From positions 1 through 43,364 of the forward strand of contig NZ_JARWQD010000055.1 in assembly GCF_029869545.1 (NCBI RefSeq): a DNA stretch of 43,364 nt, given 5' to 3'. The stretch is from Nocardia wallacei (GTDB taxonomy: Bacteria; Actinomycetota; Actinomycetes; Mycobacteriales; Mycobacteriaceae). The position numbers were made by a program, and so were the translations under genes. The notes beneath the pieces are model-generated. The model was not told the DNA's origin. It saw nothing but the letters and a program-made list of their open reading frames with translations, and did no database searches. Positions 1-9,178 of the stretch are shown piece by piece (position 1 is the stretch's first letter; every line of letters starts with the position of its first letter).

Positions 1-1
1 C

Positions 2-377
2 TCAAACATTTGAACGGCCTTGCTCCGCGCGGTCCTCCGGCGTGTCGACCACCGGAACGCGTTGCCGCAGAAGGCCGTACGTTTCCGCGCCCAGCACGAT
101 CAGCAGCGCACCGACGACGGTGAGGAACAGGGTGCCGGGGCGCCCGGGTCCCCCCCCCGCGCGCTGGGGCGGCGGCCACGTCCCCCTGCAGACCGGGCTC
201 GGGTGCGGAACCGGGACCGCATGGCGCGGGCTTCGCCGCGTCGCGGGAGATCGTGGTGATTTCCTGCGCGGGAACGGCTTTCGGCGGTTGGGCGACCACG
301 GTGACCGGCAGTAGCGCCGCCGCGGTGGCGAGGATCACGACGGCGCGGCGCGCCGGACGTCTGAACGAGAAGGTCAT
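2..377 (-). CDS. Small secreted/membrane-anchored protein, frameshifted at a G tract
   Basis: The reading frame opens at ATG 377-375 with a positively charged start and a hydrophobic segment (RRAVVILATAAALLPVTVVA) that looks like a signal peptide, followed by a Pro/Ala-rich spacer. On the minus strand a run of nine G (150-158) follows. Downstream, the frame one base away encodes a convincing transmembrane segment (GTLFLTVVGALLIVLGAETY), a short charged tail and a TGA at 4-2. With eight G the protein would be one continuous ORF of about 124 residues. As given, the first frame runs on into an Arg-rich shadow with no stop before the window edge. It lies about 58 bp downstream of acs on the same strand. 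Function is unknown. The break may be a sequencing or assembly error, a real mutation, or slippage-based variation. Confidence 0.55.
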   Translation of the reverse strand, partial: MTFSFRRPARRAVVILATAAALLPVTVVAQPPKAVPAQEITTISRDAAKPAPCGPGSAPEPGLQGDVAAAPARGGGTRAPRHPVPHRRRCAADRAGRGNVRPSAATRSGGRHAGGPRGARPFKCL

Positions 378-385
378 ACGGCACC

Positions 386-403
386 GCCCTCGACGCTGAG
401 GGC
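386..403 (-). terminator. Short hairpin between acs and the small downstream gene
   Basis: A 6-bp stem (GCCCTC / GAGGGC) with a 6-base loop sits in the 58-bp gap after acs and just before the next start codon. There is no T run. It could be a weak terminator or could cover the ribosome-binding region of the small gene. Confidence 0.25.
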
Positions 404-435
404 ACCTTTCGTGTGAGCTGGTCGATCCCGTGCTG

Positions 436-2397
436 CTATCCGGTGGCTCTGCGGGCGCGGATGGCTTCGAAGACGTTGGGGTCGACGAGGGTGGAGGTGT
501 CGCCGAGTTCGCGGCCTTCGGCGACGTCGCGCAGCAGGCGGCGCATGATTTTGCCGGAGCGGGTTTTGGGGAGTTCGGGGACGATGTGGATTTCGCGGGG
601 GCGGGCGATGGGGGAGATTTCGCGGGAGACTTCGGCTTTGAGTTCGTCGATGAGGTCTTGGCCGGTGTCGGTGGCTTCGCCGGTGAGGATGACGAAGGCG
701 ACGATGCCCTGGCCGGTGGTGGCGTCGCTGGCGCCGACGACCGCGGCCTCGGCGACGCCGTAGTGCCCGACCAGCGCGGATTCGACCTCGGCGGTGGAGA
801 TGCGGTGCCCGGAGACGTTCATGACGTCATCGACACGGCCCAGCACCCACAGGTCGCCGTCGGTGTCGAGTTTGGCGCCGTCCCCGGCGAAGTACCAGCC
901 CTGGTCGGCGTAGCGCGACCAGTAGGTGGCCTGGTAGCGGTCCGGGTCGCCCCAGATACCGCGCAGCATCGACGGCCACGGCTGGTCGAGCACCAGGTAA
1001 CCGTTGGCCTCGGTCTCACCGAGTGACACCGGACGGCCGTCCTCGTCGACGACCTGCGCGGAGATGCCGGGCAGCGGGGTCATCGCGGCGCCGGGCTTGG
1101 CGGCGGTGACCCCGGGCAGCGGGGAGATCATGATGGCACCGGTCTCGGTCTGCCACCACGTATCCACCACCGGGACCCGGTCGGCGCCGATGACCTCCCG
1201 GTACCAGCGCCACGCCTCCGGATTGATCGGCTCACCCACCGAGCCGAGCACCCGGATACTGGACAGGTCGTGGGCGGCGGGGATCTCACGGCCCCACTTC
1301 ATGAACGTGCGCACCAGCGTCGGCGCCGTGTAATAGATGGTGACACCGTACTTTTCGACGATCTGCCAGTGCCGGTGCTCGTCGGGGAAGTTCGGGGTGC
1401 CCTCGTACACCACCTGCGTGGCCCGGTTCGACAGCGGCCCGTACACGATGTAGGAGTGCCCGGTCACCCACCCGATATCGGCGGTACACCAATACACGTC
1501 CTGCCCGGCCTTGTGATCGAACACCGCATGATGGGTGTAGGACGCCTGGGTCAGATAACCGCCCGAGGTGTGCAGGATACCCTTCGGCTTCCCGGTGGTA
1601 CCGGAGGTGTAGAGGATGTACAGCGGGTGTTCGGCATCGAAAGCCTGGGCCTCGTGCTCGGGCGACGCCTGCGCCACGGTCTCGTGCCACCACAGATCGC
1701 GGCCCTCGGTCCACGGCACCTCGATCCCGGTACGCCGCACCACGAGTACGTGCTCCACGCTCGACGGCGTGCCGCCGCTGGCGTACAGCGCCTCGTCCAC
1801 GGCCTCCTTCAACGGCGCCGCCTTACCGCGCCGCCACTGCCCGTCGGTGGTGATCACCAGCCGCGCCTCGGCATCATCGACCCGCTGCCGCAAAGCGGAC
1901 GGCGAGAAACCCGCGAACACCACCGAATGCGTCAACCCCAGCCGCGCGCAGGCGAGCATCGACACGACCGCCTCGGGCACCATCGGCATATAGATCGCAA
2001 CGCGGTCACCGGCCTCGAGGCCCAGCCCGGTCAGATAGTTCGCGGCGCGCGACACCTCCGCCAGCAGATCGGCGTAGGTGATATCACGGGAATCGCCCGG
2101 CTCACCCTCCCAATGAATCGCGACCTGATCACCATGCCCGTCGAGCACATGCCGATCCACACAGTTGTAGGCGACGTTCAACTTCCCGTCGCCGAACCAC
2201 CGCGCGAACGGTGCGTCGTCCCAATCCAGGACACGGGTGAAAGGCTGATGCCAATACAGCCGCCGGGCCTGCTCCGCCCAGAACGCATCCCGGTCGGCAG
2301 CGGCCCGGTCGTAGAGAGACGCATCGGCATTGGCAGCAGCAGCGAACTCCGCGCTCGGCGGATACACATCCCGGTGTTCAGCGGTGGTTTCGGTCAT
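436..2397 (-). CDS. acs: Acetyl-CoA synthetase
   Basis: AMP-forming acetate:CoA ligase (653 aa, the normal length), converting acetate, ATP and CoA to acetyl-CoA in the cytosol. Visible motifs are the adenylation P-loop YTSGTTGKPKG, the acetate-pocket segment around VVDTWWQTETG, and the C-terminal PKTRSGK with Lys616, the lysine that is acetylated to switch the enzyme off in this family. The open frame extends well upstream of the gene, but the start at ATG 2397-2395 is preceded by GGAAGAG at good spacing and gives the usual N-terminus, so the upstream extension is rejected. It is divergent from the dpp importer operon, the arrangement I recall for M. tuberculosis Rv3667/Rv3666c. Confidence 0.96.
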   Translation of the reverse strand: MTETTAEHRDVYPPSAEFAAAANADASLYDRAAADRDAFWAEQARRLYWHQPFTRVLDWDDAPFARWFGDGKLNVAYNCVDRHVLDGHGDQVAIHWEGEPGDSRDITYADLLAEVSRAANYLTGLGLEAGDRVAIYMPMVPEAVVSMLACARLGLTHSVVFAGFSPSALRQRVDDAEARLVITTDGQWRRGKAAPLKEAVDEALYASGGTPSSVEHVLVVRRTGIEVPWTEGRDLWWHETVAQASPEHEAQAFDAEHPLYILYTSGTTGKPKGILHTSGGYLTQASYTHHAVFDHKAGQDVYWCTADIGWVTGHSYIVYGPLSNRATQVVYEGTPNFPDEHRHWQIVEKYGVTIYYTAPTLVRTFMKWGREIPAAHDLSSIRVLGSVGEPINPEAWRWYREVIGADRVPVVDTWWQTETGAIMISPLPGVTAAKPGAAMTPLPGISAQVVDEDGRPVSLGETEANGYLVLDQPWPSMLRGIWGDPDRYQATYWSRYADQGWYFAGDGAKLDTDGDLWVLGRVDDVMNVSGHRISTAEVESALVGHYGVAEAAVVGASDATTGQGIVAFVILTGEATDTGQDLIDELKAEVSREISPIARPREIHIVPELPKTRSGKIMRRLLRDVAEGRELGDTSTLVDPNVFEAIRARRATG

Positions 2398-2803
2398 CTC
2401 GTCTCTTCCTTCGCCTGCGCTTCGGCCGGGGGTGACCGCGGCCACGTTCCCGACCCTAGTGGACGGTGACCGGGGCGGCGTTCGGTCCCGGTCGGTGGTT
2501 GGCCGAATGTTGCACCGCTGACACTTCGGTTCGGCCGACTGCTCAGTGTCCTCGCGTATCGATGATCGAATCGCCAAGTCGGTGCCCGCGCGGTTGTGCA
2601 AAATGTGACCTCGACCCGCCGTCATGAGTCGGCCATGTTGCCGGATTGCTAACAAGGCGAACAAACCCCGCGCGAACCGCTGACAACGATCCGCCGGGTA
2701 GCTACTGTCCGATTCACCCAGGGTGGAGCGAGGGATGCGTGCCGGAGGATCCCCGCGCGTACTCGACGCTGTGCCCAGCCCTTCCTGGAATCGGGAGATT
2801 GCG
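2398..2803. other. Divergent intergenic region between acs and dppA
   Basis: This 406-bp spacer holds no convincing gene. It carries the promoter of the dpp operon (2680-2708) and presumably that of acs, whose -10 I cannot place with confidence. The stretch around 2590-2680 is visibly more AT-rich than the flanking genes. Confidence 0.6.
2680..2708 (+). promoter_or_regulatory. Sigma-A-like promoter of the dpp operon
   Basis: CTGACA (2680-2685) and TACTGT (2703-2708) are separated by 17 bp, close to the housekeeping consensus. The predicted transcript starts near 2715, leaving a leader of about 90 nt before the dppA start. Confidence 0.5.
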
Positions 2804-4399
2804 TTGCGATTCAAGACGATCACCGCGCTGGCCGCGGCAGCATTGGTGGCCACGAGCCTCGCACTGACGGGCTGTTCCTCGGACGGCGGCGACAGCGACA
2901 TCGTCACCGTGAACGCCGGTGAACCCCAGAACCCGCTGGTGCCCACGAATACCAACGAGAACATGGGCGGTCGCGTGGTCGACCGGCTGTTCGCCGGGCT
3001 GAAGTACTACGACGCGAACGGCAAGCCGCACAACGAGATGGCACAGTCGATCGAGACGCCGGACCGGCAGCACTACACGATCAAGATCAAACCGGACTGG
3101 AAGTTCACCGACGGCACCACGGTGACGGCCAAATCGTTCGTCGACGCCTGGAACTACGGCGCCCTCGGCACCAACGGCCAGGTGCAGAACTGGGTCTTCG
3201 CGCAGATCGCCGGGTACGACGACGTGGCCTCCAATCCGCCCAGGGCGCAGACGATGTCGGGCCTGAAGGTGGTCGACGACCAGACCTTCACCGTCGACCT
3301 GAAGCACCCGTCGATCGATTTCGAACTGGAGATGGGCTTCGCCCCGTTCTATCCGCTGCCCGAGGTCGCGTTCAAGGATATGAAGGCGTTCGGGGAGAAG
3401 CCGATCGGCAACGGCCCCTACAAGTTCGACAGCTGGGACCACAACGTCAAGATCGAGATGACGCCCAATCCGGACTATCACGGCGGCCGCCCGGCCAAGA
3501 ACAAGGGCCTGCGGTTCGTGATGTACCAGTCCTTCGAAACCGCCTACGCCGACCTGCAATCCGGCAATCTCGACGCGCTCGATGTCATCCCCGACACCGC
3601 GCTGGGCACCTACAAGCAGGACCTGGGTGATCGCGCGATCAGCAAGCCGATCGCCTACAGCCAGCACATCGGCGTGCAGCAGAACGTGCCGCACTTCGCC
3701 GGTGAGGAGGGCCTGCTGCGCCGCAAGGCGATCTCGATGGCGATCAACCGGCAGCAGATCGCGGACAACATCTTCCACGGAACCCGCGTTCCCGCAAAGG
3801 ATTTCACCGCCTTCACCCTCGACGGCTTCCGGGACAACCTGCCCGGCTCGGAGGTGCTGAAGTACAACCCGGACGAGGCCAGGAAGCTGTGGGCGCAGGC
3901 CGACGCCATCTCACCGTGGTCGGGCACCTACCAGATCGCCTACAACTCCGACGGCGGCCACCAGGCCTGGATCGAGGCGGTCGCCAACAGCGTGAAGAAC
4001 ACGCTGGGCATCGACGCGGTCGGCGTGCCGTATCCGACGTTCAAGAACATCCGCGACGAGATCAACGCCAAGACCGTCGGGAAGGCGTTCCGCTACGGCT
4101 GGCAGGGCGACTATCCGTCGATGTTCGAATTCCTGACCGCGCTGTATCTCACCGGTTCGGGGACCAACAACACCGACTACAGCAGCCCGGAGTTCGACCG
4201 GCTGCTGTTCGCCGCGCAGGCCGCGCCCACCCCCGAGCAGGCCTACGACATCGTCGCGCAGGCACAGGCGGTGCTGTTCAAGGACATGGCCGATATCCCG
4301 ATCTTCGACTACAACGTCGCGGCCGGGCACTCGGACCGGGTGAAGAAGGCCGAGGTCACGTGGAGCGGCCTGTTCGACTTCGAGAACATCGAAAAATAG
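2804..4399 (+). CDS. dppA: Peptide ABC transporter substrate-binding lipoprotein
   Basis: Extracytoplasmic solute-binding protein of family 5 (OppA/DppA type), 531 aa, which captures oligopeptides and delivers them to the DppBC channel. The N-terminus RFKTITALAAAALVATSLAL leads into a lipobox LTGC, so Cys24 is the predicted lipid-modified residue. The mature part contains typical SBP_bac_5 stretches such as NGPYKFDSW and ends in FENIEK. I place the start at TTG 2804 because GGGAG lies six bases upstream and this gives an N-terminus of normal signal-peptide length; the GTG at 2723 would add 27 non-signal residues. It is the first gene of the dppABCD operon. Confidence 0.93.
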   Translation: MRFKTITALAAAALVATSLALTGCSSDGGDSDIVTVNAGEPQNPLVPTNTNENMGGRVVDRLFAGLKYYDANGKPHNEMAQSIETPDRQHYTIKIKPDWKFTDGTTVTAKSFVDAWNYGALGTNGQVQNWVFAQIAGYDDVASNPPRAQTMSGLKVVDDQTFTVDLKHPSIDFELEMGFAPFYPLPEVAFKDMKAFGEKPIGNGPYKFDSWDHNVKIEMTPNPDYHGGRPAKNKGLRFVMYQSFETAYADLQSGNLDALDVIPDTALGTYKQDLGDRAISKPIAYSQHIGVQQNVPHFAGEEGLLRRKAISMAINRQQIADNIFHGTRVPAKDFTAFTLDGFRDNLPGSEVLKYNPDEARKLWAQADAISPWSGTYQIAYNSDGGHQAWIEAVANSVKNTLGIDAVGVPYPTFKNIRDEINAKTVGKAFRYGWQGDYPSMFEFLTALYLTGSGTNNTDYSSPEFDRLLFAAQAAPTPEQAYDIVAQAQAVLFKDMADIPIFDYNVAAGHSDRVKKAEVTWSGLFDFENIEK

Positions 4400-4421
4400 T
4401 CGCCGCTCGATGGAGTGAAAC

Positions 4422-5348
4422 ATGGCTTGGTATGTCGTGCGGCGGCTGCTCCAGATGATTCCGGTCTTTCTCGGAGCGACGCTGCTCATCTACGCAATGG
4501 TCTTCCTGATCCCCGGCGACCCGATCCGGGCGCTGGCGGGTGACAGGCCGATGACCCCCGCGGTCGAGGCCACGCTGCGGGCCCGGTACCACCTGGATCA
4601 GCCGTTCTTCGTGCAATATCTGCAGTACCTGAAGGGCATCCTCACCTTCGACTTCGGCACCTCCTTCTCCGGACGGCCGGTGCGTGCCGAGCTCGCGCGG
4701 GCATTTCCGATCACGCTGAAGCTGGCGGTCATGGCGGTCGTCATCGAGGGCGTGTTCGGCGTGCTGTTCGGCCTGATCGCCGGGCTGCGCAAGGGCAAGC
4801 TGTTCGATTCGACGATGCTGGTGCTGAGCCTGATCGTCATCGCCGTGCCCATCTTCGTCATCGGCTTCCTCGCGCAGTTCCTGCTCGGGGTGAAGTGGGG
4901 GATCGTCCCGGTCACCGTGACCGGCAAGGCCAGCTTCACCGATCTGCTGGTCCCGGCGTTCGTGCTCGGCTCGCTGTCGTTCGCGTATGTCCTTCGGCTG
5001 ACCCGCAATTCGGTCGCGGAGAACATGACGTCGGACTACGTGCGCACCGCGACCGCCAAGGGTTTGAGCGGGCGGCGGGTGATCGGGGTGCACATCCTGC
5101 GGAATTCGATGATTCCGGTGATCACCTTCCTCGGGGCCGATCTCGGCGCGCTGATGGGCGGCGCGGTCGTCACCGAGGGCATCTTCAACATCCCCGGTGT
5201 GGGCGGGACGCTGTTCCAGGCGATCACCCGCGGTGAGCCACCCACGGTGGTGGCCTTCGTGACGGTGCTGATCGTGATCTTCCTGATCTCGAACCTGATC
5301 GTCGACCTGCTCTACGCCGCACTCGACCCGAGGATCCGCTATGCCTGA
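4422..5348 (+). CDS. dppB: Peptide ABC transporter permease DppB
   Basis: Inner-membrane permease of 308 aa with the family's six predicted membrane helices, beginning MAWYVVRRLLQMIPVF as is usual for DppB/OppB. The cytoplasmic loop that docks the ATPase is visible around residues 205-235 (VRTATAKGLSGRRVIGVHIL...). It pairs with DppC to form the channel. The gene starts 22 bp after dppA and overlaps the start of dppC by 8 bp, consistent with translational coupling. The C-terminus LLYAALDPRIRY is characteristic of the family. Confidence 0.95.
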   Translation: MAWYVVRRLLQMIPVFLGATLLIYAMVFLIPGDPIRALAGDRPMTPAVEATLRARYHLDQPFFVQYLQYLKGILTFDFGTSFSGRPVRAELARAFPITLKLAVMAVVIEGVFGVLFGLIAGLRKGKLFDSTMLVLSLIVIAVPIFVIGFLAQFLLGVKWGIVPVTVTGKASFTDLLVPAFVLGSLSFAYVLRLTRNSVAENMTSDYVRTATAKGLSGRRVIGVHILRNSMIPVITFLGADLGALMGGAVVTEGIFNIPGVGGTLFQAITRGEPPTVVAFVTVLIVIFLISNLIVDLLYAALDPRIRYA

Positions 5349-6300
5349 GCAGCCGACCGACGTCCGGGAGAGCAGGCCCGGGCAGGAGCATTTCGTGGCA
5401 CCACCGGACGAGGTGGAGGTGCTGGCCACCGACCGGCTGGACGAGACCTCCACCCCGACCAGCATCTGGCGCGACGCCGGACGGCAGCTGCGGCGCAATC
5501 CGATATTCCTCGTGGCGGCGCTGCTGATCGCGATCGTCCTGCTGGTGGTGGTGTGGCCGAGCCTGTTCACCGACCAGGACCCGCGGTACTGCAGCGGTGA
5601 TTTCAGCATGCGGCCACCCGGCGGCGGCCACCCCTTCGGTTTCGACAAGCAGGGGTGCGACATCTACGCGCGCACCATCTACGGCGCGCGCGCCTCGGTG
5701 GTCACCGGTATCGGCGCGACCGTGATGTTCGTGCTGATCGGTGGCGTATTGGGTTCGCTCGCAGGGTATTACGGCGGACTGCTCGATTCGGTGGTGTCGC
5801 GCATCGCGGAGATCTTCTACGCGCTGCCGCTGATGCTGGCCGCCATCGTGATCATGCAGCTGCTCGAGTCGCGCACCGTGTGGACGGTGATGCTGATCCT
5901 CGCCTCGTTCACCTGGCCGCAGGCCGCGCGCATCGCCCGCGGTGCGGTGATCCAGGCGAAGAACAGCGAATACGTCACGGCGGCAAAGGCATTGGGGGTA
6001 TCCAGATTCCGGATCCTGCTGCGGCACGTGCTGCCGAACGCGGCCGGACCGCTGATCGTCATCACCACGATCTGGCTCGGGGTGTTCATCGTCACCGAGG
6101 CGACGCTGTCGTATCTCGGTGTCGGCCTGTCCCGCACCATCGTGTCCTGGGGTTCGGATATCGCCGCCGACCAGAAGGAGATCCGTACCTCGGCGATCCT
6201 GTTCTATCCCGCGACCGCGCTGGCGCTCACCGTCCTCAGCTTCATCATGCTGGGCGACGCGGTGCGCGATGCGCTGGATCCCAAGGCCCGCAAGAGGTGA
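5341..6300 (+). CDS. dppC: Peptide ABC transporter permease DppC
   Basis: Second permease subunit, 319 aa. A polar N-terminal tail of about 50 residues precedes the first helix (OppC_N arrangement: WRDAAGRQLRRNPIFLVAALLIAIVLLVV), followed by the binding-protein-dependent transport domain with the ATPase-docking EYVTAAKALGVSRFRILLRHVLPNA segment. It ends DALDPKARKR, typical of DppC. The first ATG overlaps the last codons of dppB. Its TGA overlaps an ATG, and the next gene starts within a few bases. Confidence 0.95.
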   Translation: MPEQPTDVRESRPGQEHFVAPPDEVEVLATDRLDETSTPTSIWRDAGRQLRRNPIFLVAALLIAIVLLVVVWPSLFTDQDPRYCSGDFSMRPPGGGHPFGFDKQGCDIYARTIYGARASVVTGIGATVMFVLIGGVLGSLAGYYGGLLDSVVSRIAEIFYALPLMLAAIVIMQLLESRTVWTVMLILASFTWPQAARIARGAVIQAKNSEYVTAAKALGVSRFRILLRHVLPNAAGPLIVITTIWLGVFIVTEATLSYLGVGLSRTIVSWGSDIAADQKEIRTSAILFYPATALALTVLSFIMLGDAVRDALDPKARKR

Positions 6301-6305
6301 TGGCG

Positions 6306-7994
6306 ATGGACCCACTGCTCGAAGTACGCGATCTCAACGTGTGTTTCACGGCCGAGCGCCAGAAGATACCGGCGGTGCGGGACGTGAGCCTGTCGGTGTA
6401 TCCGGGGCAGACGGTGGCGATCGTCGGGGAGTCCGGATCGGGCAAGTCGACGACCGCGCACGCGATCGTCGACCTGCTGCCCGGCACCGGCGAATGCACC
6501 TCCGGCTCCATCATTTTCGACGGCAAGGATCTGACGAAGGCGTCGAAACGAGACATCGTCGCGGTCCGTGGCCGGGGGATCGGTTTCGTTCCCCAAGACC
6601 CGATGTCGAACCTCAACCCGGTGTGGAAGGTCGGCTTCCAGATCCGGGAAACGTTGGAGGCCAACGGAATCGCCAAGGGTAAGGCCGCCCGGGAGCGCTC
6701 GATCGAGCTGCTGGACGAGGCCGGGATGTCGGATTCGGCACGGCGGGTGAACCAGTACCCGCACGAGTTCTCCGGCGGAATGCGGCAGCGGGCGCTGATC
6801 GCGATCGGACTGTCCTGTCGGCCCAAGCTGCTGATCGCCGACGAGCCGACCTCCGCGCTCGATGTCACCGTGCAGCGGCAGATCCTCGACCATCTCGACG
6901 GACTGACCAGCGAGCTCGGCACCGCGGTGCTGCTGATCACGCACGACCTGGGCCTGGCCGCCGAGCGGGCCGAACATCTGGTGGTGATGTATCGCGGCCG
7001 GGTCGTGGAATCCGGTCCGGCACTGCAGATTCTGCGTGAGCCACAGCACCTGTACACCAAGAGGCTGGTGAATTCGGCGCCGTCGCTGGCCTCGCAGCGG
7101 CTCTCCTCGGTGCGCAAGCGCGCGGAGGTGCGCGAACAGGCCGTGCAGGTCGCCGGTCAGCTGGCCGAGGCGGATGACCAATTCTCCGGCGCCACAGACG
7201 ATGTCGTCATCGTGGACGAACTCACCAAGGTGTTCAAGATCCGCGGCAGCGCGCCCTGGAAGTCGACCACCATGACCGCCGTCGACGAGGTGTCGTTCCG
7301 GCTGCGCCGCGGCACCACCCTCGCCATCGTCGGCGAGTCCGGCTCGGGCAAATCGACTGTGGCGCAGATGGTTCTGGGCCTGCTCGCGCCGACCTCGGGC
7401 AGGGTGACCTTCGACGGCCGCGAGGTGGCGAAGCTGGACCGCAAGGCCGCGTTGGCATTTCGGCGCCGCGTGCAGCCGGTGTTCCAGGACCCTTACGGCT
7501 CACTGGATCCCATGTATTCGATCTACCGCACCATCGAGGAACCGCTACGCACCCACGGCATCGGCACCTCGAAGGAGCGCGAGGCCACGGTGCGGGACCT
7601 GCTCGACAAGGTGTCGCTGCCCGCCTCGGTGATGCGCCGCTACCCCAACGAGCTGTCCGGCGGCCAGCGCCAGCGCGTGGCGATCGCGCGGGCCCTGGCG
7701 CTGTCGCCCGAGGTCGTGGTCTGCGACGAGGCGGTATCCGCGCTCGACGTCCTGGTGCAGGCACAGATCCTGAACCTGCTCAACGAGCTGCAGGCCGAGC
7801 TGGGCCTGTCCTACCTGTTCATCACCCACGACCTGGCCGTGGTCCGCCAGATCGCCGACGACGTGGTGGTGATGCAGGAGGGAAGGGTCGTGGAGGCGGC
7901 GACAACCACCGAGGTCTTCGACAACCCGCAGTCGGCGTACACCCGCCGCCTCCTCGACGCCATCCCGGGGAGGGACCTACTGCGCTCGGCCTGA
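6306..7994 (+). CDS. dppD: Fused peptide ABC transporter ATP-binding protein (DppD-DppF type)
   Basis: One polypeptide of about 562 aa carries both nucleotide-binding domains that power DppBC. The N-terminal half has Walker [10 protein letters not shown] (residues 41-49), signature FSGGMRQR and Walker [12 protein letters not shown]. The linker contains the oligopeptide-transporter C-terminal element ([12 protein letters not shown]). The C-terminal half repeats Walker [10 protein letters not shown], signature LSGGQRQR and Walker [12 protein letters not shown]; the usual DEPxS reads DEAVS there. ATG 6306 is preferred over ATG 6300 because AAGAGG then sits 8 bases upstream. A fused ATPase is also what I recall for mycobacterial DppD (Rv3663c). 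Confidence 0.93.
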   Translation: MDPLLEVRDLNVCFTAERQKIPAVRDVSLSVYPGQTVAIVGESGSGKSTTAHAIVDLLPGTGECTSGSIIFDGKDLTKASKRDIVAVRGRGIGFVPQDPMSNLNPVWKVGFQIRETLEANGIAKGKAARERSIELLDEAGMSDSARRVNQYPHEFSGGMRQRALIAIGLSCRPKLLIADEPTSALDVTVQRQILDHLDGLTSELGTAVLLITHDLGLAAERAEHLVVMYRGRVVESGPALQILREPQHLYTKRLVNSAPSLASQRLSSVRKRAEVREQAVQVAGQLAEADDQFSGATDDVVIVDELTKVFKIRGSAPWKSTTMTAVDEVSFRLRRGTTLAIVGESGSGKSTVAQMVLGLLAPTSGRVTFDGREVAKLDRKAALAFRRRVQPVFQDPYGSLDPMYSIYRTIEEPLRTHGIGTSKEREATVRDLLDKVSLPASVMRRYPNELSGGQRQRVAIARALALSPEVVVCDEAVSALDVLVQAQILNLLNELQAELGLSYLFITHDLAVVRQIADDVVVMQEGRVVEAATTTEVFDNPQSAYTRRLLDAIPGRDLLRSA

Positions 7995-8066
7995 CCGCCG
8001 CCCGGCTCGGCCGCACCGCCGGGTTGTGGACCGGGGCCGCGAGCGTCTCGAGTAGCGTGTTCCCTC

Positions 8067-8825
8067 GTGACCGATGTGCTCCAGCCCCTTGCCGACCTGC
8101 CGGGCGTGCGCGCGGCGGCCGATCGCGCGCGCGACGCGCTGGCCGAGGTGCACCGGCACAAGACGAATCGGCGGGGCTGGCCGACCACGGCGGCCGAGGC
8201 GGCGCTGCGGGCGGCGCGGTCGTCCTCGGCGATCGACGGCGGTGGTACCGAGCTGTCGGCCGCTACCGGCGACGACCATCCCGCCGATCCGATCCTGGCG
8301 GGAGCGCTGCGGGTCGGACAGGCGCTCGACGGCGACGCCCTGCAGAACCTGGTCGGGGTGTGGCAGCGCGCGCCGCTGCAGGCCCTGGCCCGGCTGCATC
8401 TGCTGGCCGCCGCCGATCTGGTCGATGATCAGGAGCAGCTCGGCCGACCCCGCTCGGACGCGGGCGTCGCCGAGCGCCTCGACCTGCTCGCTCAGACCGT
8501 TCTCACCTCGACCGTCTCCGCGCCGGTGCGGGCCGCCGTGGTGCACGGTGAGCTGCTGGCGTTGCGCCCGTTCGGCAGTGCCGACGGGATCGTCGCCCGT
8601 GCCGCGTCAAGGCTGGTTGCCGTGTCGAGCGGGCTCGACCCGCACAGCCTCGGTGTGCCTGAGGTGTTCTGGCTGCGACGGCGGCAGGCGTATCTGGACG
8701 CGGCCGCGGGCTTCGGCGGCGGCACGCCGGAGGGCGTCGGCGGATGGGTGATCCTGTGCTGCGGTGCGCTGGAAGACGGTGCGCGCGAGGCCCGTTCGAT
8801 CGCCGACGCGGCCGCGGCGCAGTAG
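8067..8825 (+). CDS. Degenerate Fic-like protein (Rv3662c position)
   Basis: A 252-aa all-helical-looking protein whose layout resembles a class II Fic protein without a working active site. Residues 53-58 read SSAIDG, close to the inhibitory motif [S/T]xxxE[G/N]. Residues 160-180 read HGELLALRPFGSADGIVARA, which lines up with the Fic core HxFxxIHPFxDGNGRxxR but has Arg where the catalytic His should be and has lost the GNGR phosphate-binding loop. AMP-transfer is therefore unlikely and the role is unknown. The GTG start at 8067 lies close behind a TAGCGT, so the message may be nearly leaderless. In mycobacteria the gene in this place is a conserved hypothetical. Confidence 0.6.
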   Translation: MTDVLQPLADLPGVRAAADRARDALAEVHRHKTNRRGWPTTAAEAALRAARSSSAIDGGGTELSAATGDDHPADPILAGALRVGQALDGDALQNLVGVWQRAPLQALARLHLLAAADLVDDQEQLGRPRSDAGVAERLDLLAQTVLTSTVSAPVRAAVVHGELLALRPFGSADGIVARAASRLVAVSSGLDPHSLGVPEVFWLRRRQAYLDAAAGFGGGTPEGVGGWVILCCGALEDGAREARSIADAAAAQ

Positions 8826-8842
8826 CGCGATGAACCCCCCGC

Positions 8843-9145
8843 ACATCAAAGCGGGCGGCGTTGTCGTTGACGACCTCACCGCCCGCTAGCACGGATCACC
8901 CGGTTACCAAGCGTGCTTTCTGGGTTGTGTTCTGCGGCCTCGGCGATCGTCCGCACCCCGGCGGTTCATCCCCACAACCTGTGCGAGGCCCTCGCCGCCG
9001 GAAGCCCGGATTTCGCAGGCCCACAACGCTGCTGCCCTGTCGCGGCGTGCTCCGCGTGGGTGCCTGGCGTCCGTGCTGGGAAGGGTGGGATGGGAGATCG
9101 AACCTTCTCTTCCGCTCCGACCTTGGCCTTCCGTCCTTCCGTGGC
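8843..9145 (-). ncRNA. Ms1/MTS2823-like RNA (RNA polymerase-binding, 6S-like)
   Basis: In M. tuberculosis the abundant MTS2823 RNA (Ms1 in M. smegmatis, about 300 nt, binds core RNA polymerase) lies between Rv3661 and Rv3662c. Here the same gap, between the Rv3661-like HAD gene and the Rv3662c-like gene, is about 420 bp with no credible ORF. On the minus strand it holds a promoter (-35 9178-9173, -10 9155-9150), about 300 nt of transcript and a GC-rich hairpin followed by TTTGATGT (8886-8843). CACGGA at the predicted 5' end (9143-9138) can pair with TCCGTG near the 3' end (8895-8890), giving the closed-end rod expected of such RNAs. The identification rests on position, size, promoter and terminator, not on sequence alignment. 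Confidence 0.78.
8851..8886 (-). terminator. Terminator of the Ms1-like RNA
   Basis: An 8-bp GC stem (8886-8879 with 8858-8851) encloses a second small stem (GTCG / CGAC) and is followed on the minus strand by TTTGATGT. It could also end transcripts of the converging forward gene. Confidence 0.6.
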
Positions 9146-9148
9146 TCC

Positions 9149-9178
9149 ATTGTTACTCTGTGCCCCCGGTCACAGCAA
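9149..9178 (-). promoter_or_regulatory. Promoter of the Ms1-like RNA
   Basis: TTGCTG (9178-9173) and TAACAA (9155-9150) are 17 bp apart, a good housekeeping promoter pointing leftwards. The predicted start is near 9145-9142. Confidence 0.6.

Noticed and set aside
2398..2964. N-terminal extension of acs up to 2964
   Set aside because: The extra 189 residues do not fit the family; a good ribosome site and standard N-terminus occur at 2397.
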